Positions 48,704 through 59,808 of a stretch of 64,000 nt of DNA are shown here, in pieces; position 1 is the stretch's first letter; each line of letters begins with the position of its first letter. The DNA is from Bromus sterilis (taxonomy: Eukaryota > Streptophyta > Magnoliopsida > Poales > Poaceae). The notes beneath the pieces were generated by a model, which saw only the letters and a program-made list of their open reading frames with translations, had not been told where the DNA came from and ran no database searches. A program made the translations under genes and the position numbers. The DNA lies in the NCBI GenBank assembly GCA_950022295.1, contig OX465595.1, positions 119,600,270-119,664,269 of the forward strand, given 5' to 3'.

Positions 48704-49340
48704 GTTTGGTCTTTCTCTTGAAGACCAAGTTGTGAGCTACCATTACAAAAGATTTGAGATTTTGATTCGGGTTTAGAGCAACTCAAGCGGAATGGATATA
48801 ATAACTGACATTATGATGATTTTAGCTGAAAAGGTCATTAGTAAAATTCTCATCTCGCCCTTGATTAGCCATGAATCGAAATAAGTATTGCAAACCAACA
48901 CGACCATGTATTCGTCCACGGACTTTGTCCACTTGTTCGTTTTCCCACAAATTTAATCCAAATCAAAGGGCTTTGTGGGAGCCCGAACATAAAACATGTC
49001 TCATCTTGACAACCCGACCAATCCAAATGCTCTCCGCACCAAAATCCATCCCCGTGAGCGAAACAATTGGCATCTAGGTGTTGTCGTTTAATGCCGAAGA
49101 TACGCAGTTGGAGGTCTCCAGTTAGAGCATCGTTCTCTATGCACGCGTTAATGCAGAGAGACGTGATGGGACCCTTCCGAAACGACATCGATGTCATCAG
49201 CGTAATGTTGTTTGTGCTTGTTCAGTGTCGAAGACGTCACGAGATGGATTCAAAGTGACGATGGCGCTTCAATGTGAAAGCGTTTGGCGAAAAGCCTATC
49301 CTGGCGGCATTGAAGCCGTCTACATGCCCGTCCTCCTGCC
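48704..49340. other. Intergenic, probable DNA-transposon debris
   Basis: TTTAGAGCAACTCAAGCGG (about 48773) and AGTTAGAGCATCG (about 49120) resemble ends of Triticeae TIR elements, but no matched pair could be made. The ORF at 48865-49197 (minus) has no recognisable domain. Confidence 0.4.
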
Positions 49341-49346
49341 CGTGGC

Positions 49347-49355
49347 TATATAAAG
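49347..49355 (+). promoter_or_regulatory. TATA-like box before the 49360-49614 ORF
   Basis: CTATATAAAG is followed closely by two ATGs (49360, and 49407 in another frame). It lies only about 10 bases before the first ATG, so only the second could have a normal leader. Confidence 0.4.
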
Positions 49356-49359
49356 CGGC

Positions 49360-49830
49360 ATGGCGAGCCTCCGCCCCAAACTCTCATTCACGCCACTCCA
49401 ATCACCATGGTCCGCTCTAAGATCACCACTTACAAGATGTTCACTCTGGCAAGACGAGCGGAGATGCTGGGAGCAGGAGGAGGCCCGACGCCTGGAGGCA
49501 AAGGAGGCTGCGGAGCAAGAGAAGGAGGCAGAGCAGGAGGGCGACGACGACCTCGAGGAGGAAGAGGAGGACGATGACAAGGAGGGGGCATCGACAGGAG
49601 GGGGAGGAGGATGAGCTTACTCTGGTGCACCGGCGACAGCTCTATCGGGAGATACAATACATGCACACTATCGAGGATGCCATCTTGCTGAATCCCACCA
49701 TGGCTTAACAGAAGGCGATCCTCTGCTCCTTTCATTTGGAGCGCGAGGTGGAAGCCAATTGACACTCCCTCCGCAGGCAACAGGCGAGGATCGGGTACTT
49801 CAACACCATCCCTCCTCTTGCTGCCCACGA
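49360..49830 (+). pseudogene. Low-complexity acidic ORF, gene-like relic
   Basis: The first frame gives 84 codons ending in an Ala/Glu-rich, then Glu/Asp-rich stretch (49480-49590). Coding-like composition continues in shifted frames to about 49830. No domain is recognisable. It resembles the relic at 34690-36000 in GC content and a shared GGCGGCATTGAAGCCG-like phrase upstream. It may be a decayed TE-associated or captured gene. Confidence 0.35.
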
Positions 49831-49910
49831 CGGAGTGCCAGCCGACGCCACCAAGGAGATAAAGGTGGAAGATGATGGCGTGAAGGCGAACGTGGAGTTT
49901 GAGTCAGTTT

Positions 49911-50650
49911 TTTTAGTTTCATTTATAGTTCAACAAATGAAATATAGTTCGTTTATGTAAATTTTATCCGGATATCAATGAATTTCCTTTGAATTAATCA
50001 AATTTCATCTTAATTTAGCGTATTTTGGTTAAGGGAAAAGATTCCAGTCAGCCGGTTGATAACAGCGAATCGTCCGCCGCCTCGGACGTACGGCACGTGT
50101 CTCATGTGGGGTCCATCACCGCTTATCTTTTTCCTTCTTATTATCTCTGTCGCTAATCACTTGAACCATTCCTTTTCTCTTTTCTTTCCTTCGTCTTCCA
50201 ACATCTACTAGTAGTCGTAGCATGCCTTCATCAATATCCCCTTTACAAGTGCAGATCTCATTCAAGACCTTGCCCATGAAGAGAAGCCCTCCATGGCCGA
50301 TGGCTTATCCAGACAAGGGGATGCTAGATGCCGACGGTGCGGGCGTTGGAAATGTCGGTCTGCACCGCTCACCTCTGCAAAGCACAGGTACATTCATCGT
50401 TGCTCGCCGCCGTTTTGGAGGAATGCCAGCGTCCATGGCTGTCGCCTCCTCCAGGTCAGATGTCACCATTGATGTGGCCGTAACAACATATCTTGCAACA
50501 TGATTTGTATTGCATTTGATTTTTCAATATGACCTTTGTTGCAAAAAAAAGTGTATAGACGTTTTCGCAACATGATTTGTGTTGTAAAAGATTTTTTTAA
50601 TCTTTGGTGCAAATGCTTCTACAACACAAACTTTGTTGTGAAAAATGGTT
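49911..50650. other. AT-rich spacer and TTGCAACA-rich lead-in
   Basis: 49911-50040 is AT-rich with no gene. From about 50490 copies of TTGCAACA/TGTTGCAA and variants become frequent and run into the tandem repeat. The ORF at 50222-50503 (93 codons) has no recognisable domain. Confidence 0.45.
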
Positions 50651-50950
50651 GAATTCCTTTGCAACAGAGGCTCTGTTGCAATGGTCCGACCGCAACAAAG
50701 TATCTGTTGCAAAGCTCATTTGTCTCAGATACGCGCGTTTGTAAAAATAAATTGTTGGATTCTTTTGCAACAGAGACTCTGTTGCGATGGTCCGACTGCA
50801 ACATAGTCTCCGTTACAAAGCACGTTGTCTCAGACGTGCGCGGTTTACAAAAAATTTGGTTAGGACCCTTTGCAATAGAGCCTCTGTTGCAATGATCCGA
50901 CCGCAACAAAGGCTCTGTTGCAAGGTCCGTTGACTCGGCTACGCGCGATC
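50651..50950. repeat. Three-copy ~106-bp tandem repeat with internal palindromes
   Basis: Units start with GCAACAGAGGCTCTGTTGC (50661), GCAACAGAGACTCTGTTGC (50767) and GCAATAGAGCCTCTGTTGC (50872), spacing 106 and 105. Each unit carries a second, less perfect palindrome after GGTCCGAC(C/T)GCAACA, then GTCTCAGA.(A/G)(C/T)GCGCG. The minus strand stays open through the array (50619-50972) as a 35-residue repeat, which follows from the near-multiple-of-three period and is not evidence of a protein. Confidence 0.85.
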
Positions 50951-51079
50951 GGACGGTTCTCGTTTGCTGCATCGTGCGGTTCTACTGGCGGAGGAAGTTT
51001 TCTAATCTACGCCCGGCGGACGCGTAGCGCTCCCCTTTGGTTAAACTACCAGCGAATGGATGCGATAAAAATTGGCGAG

Positions 51080-52456
51080 TGATACGTCTCAAACGTATCT
51101 ACTTTTCCAAACACTTTTGCTATTGTTTTGCCCTCATTCTTGCATGATTTGGACGAAACTAACCCGGACTAACGCTGTTTTCAGCAGAGCTGCCTGTATG
51201 GTTTATTTGTGCGCAGAAAAATGGATTTTTAGACGTCCCAGAAAATTACCTGAAAATCCACGCACCCGAAGGAGCCAGGAGCCAGAAGTGGGACCAGAGG
51301 GGAGCCCTGGGGGCTCCAGGCGCCCCCCTGGCGCGGCCCGGGGTGGGGCCGCGCCCTCTGGCCGCCTAGGTTGCTCCCCCGTCCTCTGGTGCCCTACCGA
51401 GACTCCTATTTATCCCCGTGACGAGAAAAAACCCCAGAACAGAAGTCGTTTTCCCAGTTTCCGTCGCGGAGCCGCCGCCACCCTCTGTTCTTCTTCGGGA
51501 GGGCTAATCTGGAGGCTAATTTGGCCTCCGGAGAGGGGAGATCGTCGCCATCGTCATCACCATCGCCATTCCATCCTTCCTCCATGACTTCTCTTCATAT
51601 GTGTGAGTAATTCCCTGCTGTAGGCAAAGGGGACGGTAGAGATTGGATGAGTTTAATCATGTAATAGTTCGTCAGATTGTTGGGGGCATGTTGCCTATCA
51701 TCTACTTTGGTGTTTATCATCTTTTCTACAATTCGTTGTTCTTAATGCTTGTCACTTTGGTCCCGAGTGCCATGTTTTCAGATCTGAACCCTATGTGTTT
51801 TCATGAATATATATGTGTTCTAGATTGTATCTATGAGTTGTATGCACCTATTATGGTCCGGAACCGGCGATCCCAAAGGTGACAGCTTGGGACACCAAAG
51901 GGGATGGTCCATAATTTGAGAATTCCATGTATCCATTGAGTTTATTGCTTTGTTCCGGTGCTCTTTGACAGGAGCACCTTAATCTCCATAAGTTCCTTTT
52001 GGCCCCGTTCGTAGCGGGATGGTAGGACAAAAGATGTTGTGCAAGTTCTTATTGCAAGCACGCACAACTACCTACGGGATACATGCCTATTGTTTGATAT
52101 TTTCCTAGATGATCATTGCTTTTCTGTGTGCCTTGCCCCGTGTTAGAATCTATTATATGTTTACTCTCATCCATGCAGCGCCCAACCATCCATCTCCCTA
52201 GCCTACAATGTTTTTAATCCTGCTGGTTATTAGCTGTTACTTTTTGCTATTTACTTTTGCTGTTGCTATCATCACTATCATATTATCGTCACTACTTATC
52301 TATCGTTGCAAGAAAGTATATTTCAGGTGCGGTTGAATTGACAACTCAACTGTTAAAGCTTATAAATACTCTTTGGCTCCCCGTGTGTCGAAATCAATAA
52401 ATTGGGTTAACTTACCCGCGAAGACTATCTCGATCCCTTACGCCTGTGGGGCATCA
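51080..52456 (+). repeat. G4 5' LTR
   Basis: 1,377 bp, TGATACGTCT...GTGGGGCATCA. Its 3' end resembles that of solo LTR G3 (GTGGGGCATCA) more than those of G1 and G2 (TTGAGG(A/G)TCATCA), which hints at two subfamilies. Confidence 0.9.
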
Positions 52457-52468
52457 AGCAGCGTTTTC

Positions 52469-52486
52469 TGGCGCCGTTGCCGGGGA
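52469..52486 (+). other. G4 primer-binding site
   Basis: TGGCGCCGTTGCCGGGGA, 12 bases after the LTR, matching the tRNA-Asp-type site without change. Confidence 0.88.
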
Positions 52487-52543
52487 GCATAGCAATATTT
52501 ACAAGTCTACTTGAAGTATCATGCCTGCTGCATATCATCCGCT

Positions 52544-55221
52544 ATGGGTAAGAAAGGAGACCCCAAGGTTCCGATCTTACCATCCCGTACAAGAAAAGGT
52601 ACCGTTCTGAACACTAGTGCTACACTTGATTCACCTTCTGTTATGAGTAAGTTTACTTCACCGCCACTACATGATGCTTCCATTGAGTCTGTTACTATGT
52701 CCGATATTTTTTATGATGCTTCCACTACTCTTGATGATGCTAATTTTCTTGGTCACTATGTTGAAACTCAGACTGCTAAGGCTGCAGCAAAGTCCAAGAC
52801 CGAGACCCCTGCTACCTATATTCCTACCTGCAAAACCTTTGGTTACCCGAGCTTAGATGAACTCAAGGAGAGAATCCTTGATGATGATTATGTTACTCTT
52901 GATGATGATTTTTGCAGGGAACTCAGAGAGTGTGTCGACTCTGACCCTGGTGCTGTTAAAGAGTTGCTCAGAAGGCATGCCATGAAGAACAAAGTTATTC
53001 CTGACCCTCAATTTGCCACATCTCCTATATGCATCACTGATCCTGATTATGATTTCTCTGTTGATCTTTCACTTATATCTACAGTCGAGGCTGACCCCTT
53101 TTATGGAAGAGAAAATGATGATGCTATAGCGCACTTGACCAAACTCGCTGAGTGAAGCAACCTGTTCACTACTGATGAGAAGATACGAAACTTCTATGTG
53201 GCCAAGCTTTTTCCTTTTTCTTTGAAGGAAGACGCTAAATCATGGTACGACGCACTACCTTATGGTTCCGTTAAAAGTCCTCAGGACTTAGTCAAATTCT
53301 TTGTTGATAAATATTTCCCAACTCATCTGCAACATGCTGCTTTGCAAAGAATCTATAACTTTAAACAATTGCAGGATGAGAAACTCCCTAAAGCTTGGGG
53401 GAGGTTTTGTGATTTACTTAAGGTTATGCGGGGACATGGAATCCCCAAGATTGAACTGCTTGATATATTTTATGCTGGTTTAACCGATGAATCCAGAACC
53501 TATCTGGATAGTTGTGCTAGTTGTGTTTTCAGGGAAAGAACACCGGACGATGCAGAAGAATTAATGTGCAAAATTGCCAAGAACTATGAAGACTGGTCCG
53601 TCCCTGAACCACTTCTGCCACCGAAAAAGAGGGGCATGCTTGTTCTGAACCCCGAAGATATGCAAGAAACAAAGAAGTCTATAAAGGAGAAAGGTATTAA
53701 AGACGAAGACGTGAAGAATTTACCGCCTATTGAGAAGTTGTGTGAGCCTACTACTCACCCTCTCTTGGTAGAGGTACACTCTCTATTAGACTTTACTGAA
53801 AGGGACATCCCTAAAGGTAAGCCTCCTGACCAATGTTTAGATGAGCTTGATAATTTTATTGTCAAGCAAGACAATTTTAATAGGAAGTTACAAAGTCAGT
53901 TGCATGATAATTCTCTTGCTATCAAAAGTTTATGTGTTGTTCTAGAAAGAACAGTTAATGATGTTAAATGTCTTGTTAAGCATTTTCATATGGTTCAAAC
54001 TCAGCTTGAACAAATTTCTAATGTGCAAAAAGATTTGCTTGCTAATAATGCCAAACAGGACAAACAAGCTTATGGAATCAAAACTAGGGGTGGAACACAC
54101 ACCCAGGACCCACTCTATCCTGAGGGGCATCCAAAGAGGATCGAGCAAGATTCTCAAGTACAAGAAGAAGACGAGACTGTTAGCTCTCCGAAAAAAAGAA
54201 GAAGAAGAAACACAAGGGGGCTGACAATCCCGGTGATCCTATTACAAGTGAAAAGCCAGCTGTTGATCCTAACAGCATATCTACCTCCGATGATGAAACA
54301 GAAGACGGTGCTGAGCCACAAGAAAAGGACGCTGAGAAGGATGATTCTCCCAAAGAAAGAGAAGAAGAAGCACCCGATAAACGCAAGAGGTACTCTAAAG
54401 AAGACTTCATCGCAAGGAGACATGGGAAGGAAAGAGAACCATGGATACAAAAAACCATGCCATTTCCAGGTAAGTCCCTCAAATATAAAGAAGAAGAGCA
54501 TTATAATAAATTTTGTGAATGAATGAAACCTCTTTTTCTTCAAATTCCTTTGACTGATGCTATTAAGTTACCTCCTTATTAGAAATATATGAAAGATATT
54601 GATACTAATAAAAGAAAAGTTCCTAATGAGGCAATATCTACTATGCTTGCTAACTATTCTTTCAGTGGCAAGATTCCTAAGAAGCTCGGTGATCCAGGTA
54701 TACCCACCATTCCTTGCTCCATAAAGAATAATTACGTCAGAACTGCTTTATGTGATATTGCTGCAGGAGTGAGTGTTATGCCCTTCTCTCTTTACAAAAG
54801 GCTTTGTTTAGAGAAACTAATCCCTACAGATATCTCCCTTCAGATGGCTGACAAGTCAACAACTGTCCCAATTGGTATTTGTGAGGATGTACCCGTTGAA
54901 GTTGCCAACTATTTGATCCTTACAGATTTTGTTGTGCTTGACATGCCCGAGGATGGGAGCATGTCCATTATTCTTGGTAGACCTTTTCTTAACACCGCAG
55001 GTGCTACCATTGATTGCAATAAAGGAAAGGTCACCTTCAACGTTGATGATAAAGAACACACGGTGTATTTTCCAAAGAAGATCGACAAGAGGCATGGCCT
55101 TAACTCTATAGAGAATATTAAGACCGTGAAGATTGGAGAATGGGACTGTCCACTACATGTGCACCACAAATAAAAAACCATTATGGTGGGGACAATGTCC
55201 ATTAAAGTAAAGGTGCAATGA
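52544..55221 (+). pseudogene. G4 gag-protease polyprotein, decayed
   Basis: The start MGKKGDPKVPILPS is followed by a long frame to a stop at 53153-53155. After that stop the reading continues (53198-54190) through the gag core LFPFSLKEDAKSWY and LQRIYNFKQLQDEKLPKAWGR. A frameshift at about 54190 lies in the Lys/Arg run; further stops are near 54520 and 54582. The protease region (54589-55173) is open, but its active-site block reads DIAAGVSVM where G1 and G2 have DLGAGVSVM. The Gly-to-Ala change beside the catalytic Asp would probably disable it. An early stop at 55171-55173 removes the last 16 codons relative to G1. Confidence 0.85.
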
Positions 55222-56009
55222 TCATTTCATAAGAGGGGAGACTTTTTGTTCTATATATCGCCGGTTTGTTGGTAAGACTTGATCAACCTTGCTAGTGGGC
55301 TTGTTTTATATAGTTAAAAAGTTAAGCTTGTTATGTTTTCATTTGCTTTAGCTTTCATTCTCTTTGCTGTACCAAGTTTTTATGTTTTTGAAGCTTCACA
55401 ATACTAATCACTGCTTTAAGTTTTCAGAAAGTTTTGCACCTTTTTGAACTCCGAGAAATTTTCAACAGTGAAGTTTTCAGAAAAATTCCAGAAAAATTAA
55501 AATAAAAATTTCCATGCCGGGAGTGACCCAGAGGCACCTGGGGCTGACCAGGGGGGGCCACCAGTGGCCCAGGCGGCCAGCTGGCGCGGCCTGCCCCTGG
55601 CCGCGCCCACAGGGCGCCTGGGGCCCCCAGGGCAGCCAGCCAGGTATGTCTTCTTCCCACTCCTTCCTCTCTCTCCAAAAACACGAGTTCTGCTCCAGTT
55701 CTTGCGTTCTTGCTGTTCTTGGAGGAGATTTTCGATCTCTCTCTACAGCCCACCATTCGAGCTGAAATTTTGAGAAAATACTCCCTGGTATGTAACTCCT
55801 TCACCCCTCCAATTAGATTTTTGATTGGCGGCTTCATTTGTGAGTATTTAGTAGTTTTTTGTGCTATTTATATGAGCTTGCATGCATGTGTAGAATTTTA
55901 TTTTCCAAGTTTTGATGCAAGTTTATGCCTTAGGTAAGTGAGTTGAGTAGTTTGCCTTAACTCACTTAGTTTAAATCCTTGTTTTTGCAATTTGTCAAAA
56001 ATTTCATAA
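55222..56009. other. G4 non-coding spacer
   Basis: No supported ORF. It is homologous to the spacers in G1 and G2, including the GC-rich CCAGGCGGCCAGCTGGCGCGG block. Confidence 0.7.
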
Positions 56010-57215
56010 ATGAGTTTGCTAGGAAGAACAAAGGGGTGGCTCGGGAAGAAAAGGCCCGAGCGCTCCGATCGAGTTACAAGAGCTTCAGCTTCACCCTCGA
56101 CTGCTAGGGTGAGCTACAACGAAGATCATGTGCCCTTGGAGTTGTTGGAGGACACAAATCAAGCACGTGCAATGACTTTCCCGTGCGATGAATTCCTTGA
56201 AGCTGCAGGAATCAGGGAGGAGTTTTATAATCTTTGTGCTAATGCAGGTTTGACGCAGCTTGCAACGTGCCGTGTTACCCAGTATAAAAAACTCACCTCC
56301 TGTTTCATTAACAGTTTTAGATATAACCTTGATGCTGGTTCTGTTGAGTTTAAAATTTATAATGATCTTTTGACCATGCCTTTGGAAAGGTTTTGTGAAA
56401 TAATAGGTGTGCCGAACGTGGGACAGACGGCGAAGATGAGCTCTTAGCCCTCCGAGCCGAGAACCGTCTTCAACTCGCTCTGTAGCATGGATACGAGGGA
56501 TATTCATCGGTCAAAGATCTCCAGCATCTTATTTCCACACCTCAGGTATTTTGCGTATTATATTGCTAGAGGGGTGTTAGCTCGTGACAACACGAGCAAC
56601 ATATCTGCGCCGGATATTGCTATCCTAGAAACCGCCCTTTCAGGGAGGTTTGATTATAATGTGGGTGCCTTAATTGCTCGACGCCTTGCTATGAACGGTA
56701 ACAAGGGAGACTTATTTGGTGGCGTTTACGCCACACTTATCCTAGAGTCTATTAATGGCACCCCACACCCCGATGATAAGCCTTTTACTTATTTATGTTT
56801 TGATCTTGCTGCTATGAAAAGGCATAAGTTTGTTACCATGACTTCCGAGTTTGGTAACCTTGATTATATCTTACGTTTTGGAGCTACCACGGAACGCAAG
56901 ATCCGTCTACCTGCACCTCTTTTGTTTGATTTTTCTCGCAGGAACGGATGGTCCTTTTATGTTATCCAGTTCGATGAGTTCGTGGTCCAGCGTTAGTTTC
57001 ATAACCCCATGGAGGGGGTTGTGCCCGACGAGGAGGAGCATGGTGAGTTCCCACCTTTCCAGGGAGAGACCGTCACCCAGCTTGGTGAAGGGTCTTCCTC
57101 TGTTTGGAGCGCGGATCCTTCTTCGTGGGAGGATCCGAGGACTTCGTTGTACGCGCCGGAAGCCTCATTCGATCCTTGGACTCACCCGTACTACCCTGGA
57201 GCAGGAGGCTCCTAG
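56010..57215 (+). pseudogene. G4 env-position ORF, one or two lesions
   Basis: Starts MSLLGRTKGWLGKKRPERSDR. It is open to a stop at 56445-56447 (after AKMSS), then open again from 56449 to 56996 and from 57009 to 57215. Shared blocks include PLELLEDT, CANAGLTQLATCR, FKIYNDLLTMPLERFCEIIG, RYFAYYIARGVLARDNT and a Pro/Ser-rich tail with WSADPSSWEDPRTSLYAPE. About 400 codons when read through, collinear with 4590-5801. Function unknown; not obviously membrane-bound. Confidence 0.75.
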
Positions 57216-58061
57216 GGACATTAGCCGCTACCAACTTAGGCCAAAAGCCTAAGCTTGGTGGAGTACATGCCCTTCTCACTTTTACATTGTATTATCCATT
57301 TTATTCGCTTTAATCCTTTCGAAGTATTTTTTTCGTTTTCTCTTTCTTTCTTACTTTTCAAAAACAACAAAAAGATTTTCTCTTTTCTTTTGTTTTCTTT
57401 TAAACCTTTGAAAAACCCAAAAAGATTTCCTTTCTCTCTTTAGTTTGCTTTGTTTTCAGAGATCGGCTCGAGTCCGTGATGGCATTTGATTATATTTCCT
57501 ACGTTCGATCGTGCAAGTGACAAGGCAGTAATGACGAAGATCGACGAAAGGGAAGCAACAAGGAAAACCGGTATGAACTCTTCTTGTTTCTACTTTTGTA
57601 CATATGCCTGTACTTATGATCTAGAGACCAGCTTGTAGCGACATAGTGCTATGTTTACAATGCTTTCCCAGTGTTCATGCTTTCCTTGTGGCTAGTCTCA
57701 AATAGCTAGAGTACTTAATGTGTTGTTGAAATGATTTACATGCATTGCATTGTTCATGGTTTGGCATACTGGAGTGGTATTTCCCTTCGGAGAATTTTTG
57801 GATTGACTTGGCACATGTTCACACATGCTTATGACTAAAAAGTCTACTCTTGCCTTGATGATCTTTTTGTTTCAGAATAGTTATATCACTTTCATGCCTG
57901 ATTCAATGTTGCTTTGTCGCTCTGCATGATTATGACAGTTATTGCTCTCTAGTTGGTCGCTTCCCAGTCTTTTGCTAGCCTTCGCTCGCACCAAGCGGAA
58001 TTCTGTTTGTGCTTCCAAACTCCTTTTCAAACCTAGTTGTTCCATTTGAGTCCACCATACC
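57216..58061. other. G4 3' non-coding region
   Basis: No ORF of note. Pyrimidine-rich (57300-57460), then collinear with the reverse complement of G1 3770-4260, which shows it is untranslated sequence of the family before the 3' LTR. Confidence 0.75.
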
Positions 58062-59777
58062 TGTTGGGATACGGGGCAGAAAACACAAATTTTTCACACC
58101 TACGGTACCCGAACCCAAGATCTATGTTATGGCGATGTAAAGTAACAGAGGGAATCGGTGTTCATACCTTTGAAGACCGAAAGCGGGAAACGTTCTTACG
58201 AACGTGGTTGGCGTAGACTCAGAACTACGACCTCCCTGTCGTGTAGAAGACCACCACCGGCGAGGATGACTCCCGGTAGACCTCCAGCGATGAAGCAGCA
58301 CCACAGGTGTAGTGCCTCGAAGAGATTATACACGTACGGCACAATCGATGTTCCTCCCGGGCTCCGAACCAGGCGAGCAGCGGAAAGAAGACGGCTACGG
58401 ATCCCGACTCTGGCAGAGCGACGGCCTGCCTTATGGTGGAGAACTCCAATCCTGGTGCAGACTCCAAACAAGGGGAGTCCACTTCCGGAAATGGAGAAGG
58501 AAGAAGAAGGAGATCAATTGTTGTATGGAAAAAGGGGGGTCTACCCCTCTATATAAAGGCCAAGGGGGGGTGTGATCCCTCTTCCCTCCCCCATGTGGGA
58601 CTAAACCCCCAAGGGGGGAGGGGTGCGCCGGCCAAGGGGGGGTTGGGCCCCACCCCTTGGCGCCAAGCCCAAGGGGGGGAACCCCCTCCTCCCCTAATGG
58701 GCCTCTAAGGCCCATATAGCCATTTTTCCATTATTTTAATTATTTAATAAGTTTTAAATATTTAATTCAGATAATTAAATAATAAAAAACATTATTAAAA
58801 CAATTAAACTTTATTTTGAACTATTCAAAATGTCTGGAAACCATTCCGTCCTCCTCCGGAACTATTCCGGTGATTTCTCCTATTTCATCGATTGATCCCG
58901 TAACTGTCCTATGCATCGATTGCCCTTAAGTGTAACACCCTAACGGTCCGGGAAACAGCAGACATGGTCGAGACTCTTCTCATTGACCAATGACTAGTCA
59001 TTTGGACCTGGTTACAATCCTTGACAGCCCCTGCGCTTCCATCGAATGAGCTTCGATCGCTTTTGGAAACCGTTAACGATACGACGTAATCCCTTTGTTC
59101 TGCGGTACCTTGTTTGTCCGAGGTTTGATCGTCGGTATCCCACATACCGTGTTCACATCTCGTTCATGACAAACAACTTCTCTCGTCCATGATCATTGCA
59201 TCTCTTTGTGACCTAGTCACGTCCTTGCAAGGGTTGATGCAATATCATCGAGTGGGCCCAGAGTACCTGTCCTGTCATAAGGACTGACAAATCCCGCTTT
59301 GATCTATTAACATACTCATCAACCATCTATTTCGGAATACCCAAAGTGCACCGTTATAGCCAGCATATTTCAGTCAGGCGGTGGGATACAAATCAAAGTC
59401 TCCTCATAGATCGTGATTACGTATGATCATTACGGTCTAAGGACTAAGCCATACGTTACAAAGTCATAGCAACGCTGAACTATGTGACTCGATCACATTG
59501 CATTACTTTTAGGTGGGTGTCTGTCCATCACATCATTCCCCTAATGATATGACCTCATTGTCAATGGACTTAAGTGTCGCCATGATCAGGAAAGCTTGAT
59601 CAATCAATTGCCCAATGAGATAGTTTACCCGAGTTAAACTACGGACCATGTTTTATACTACACCTGTATTAGTATTTCCAAGTAATACAGTTATAGCACA
59701 GTATAAAACGTATTATGAACAAAACGGATATGTGACAAATATCTTTATTAATTTGTCTCTAGGGCACATATCCAACA
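58062..59777 (-). repeat. C1 3' LTR
   Basis: 1,716 bp, TGTTGGATATGTGCCC...GTATCCCAACA on the minus strand, with the short inverted ends TGTTGG/CCAACA usual for the clade. Plus-strand frames at 58158-58708 are LTR noise. Confidence 0.9.
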
Positions 59778-59790
59778 GTCTCCCACTTGC
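59778..59790 (-). other. C1 polypurine tract
   Basis: GCAAGTGGGAGAC on the minus strand directly before the 3' LTR. Confidence 0.8.
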
Positions 59791-59808
59791 ACTAGAGTAC
59801 AAATTACA

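Larger units (their letters stand above)
51080..58061 (+). mobile_element. G4: G-family Gypsy element, split by Copia C1
   Basis: 5' LTR 51080-52456, primer site, gag-protease 52544-55221, spacer and env-position ORF 56010-57215. The 3' untranslated region from 57216 runs to 58061, where C1 inserted; the rest, including the 3' LTR, lies beyond the window. G1 3760-3790 shows that the interrupted sequence continues with a CCACTTGAG/CACCATACC context, so the break is clean. The left flank is GCGAG (51075-51079). As in G1 and G2, RT and integrase are absent. Confidence 0.9.

Noticed and set aside
50651..50950. Palindromic repeats as a CRISPR-like array.
   Set aside because: The genome is plant; units are contiguous 106-bp tandem copies without unique spacers.
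50619..50972. 117-codon ORF with a 35-residue repeat on the minus strand.
   Set aside because: The tandem repeat's period is close to a multiple of three, so an open frame repeats automatically; there is no promoter or start context.
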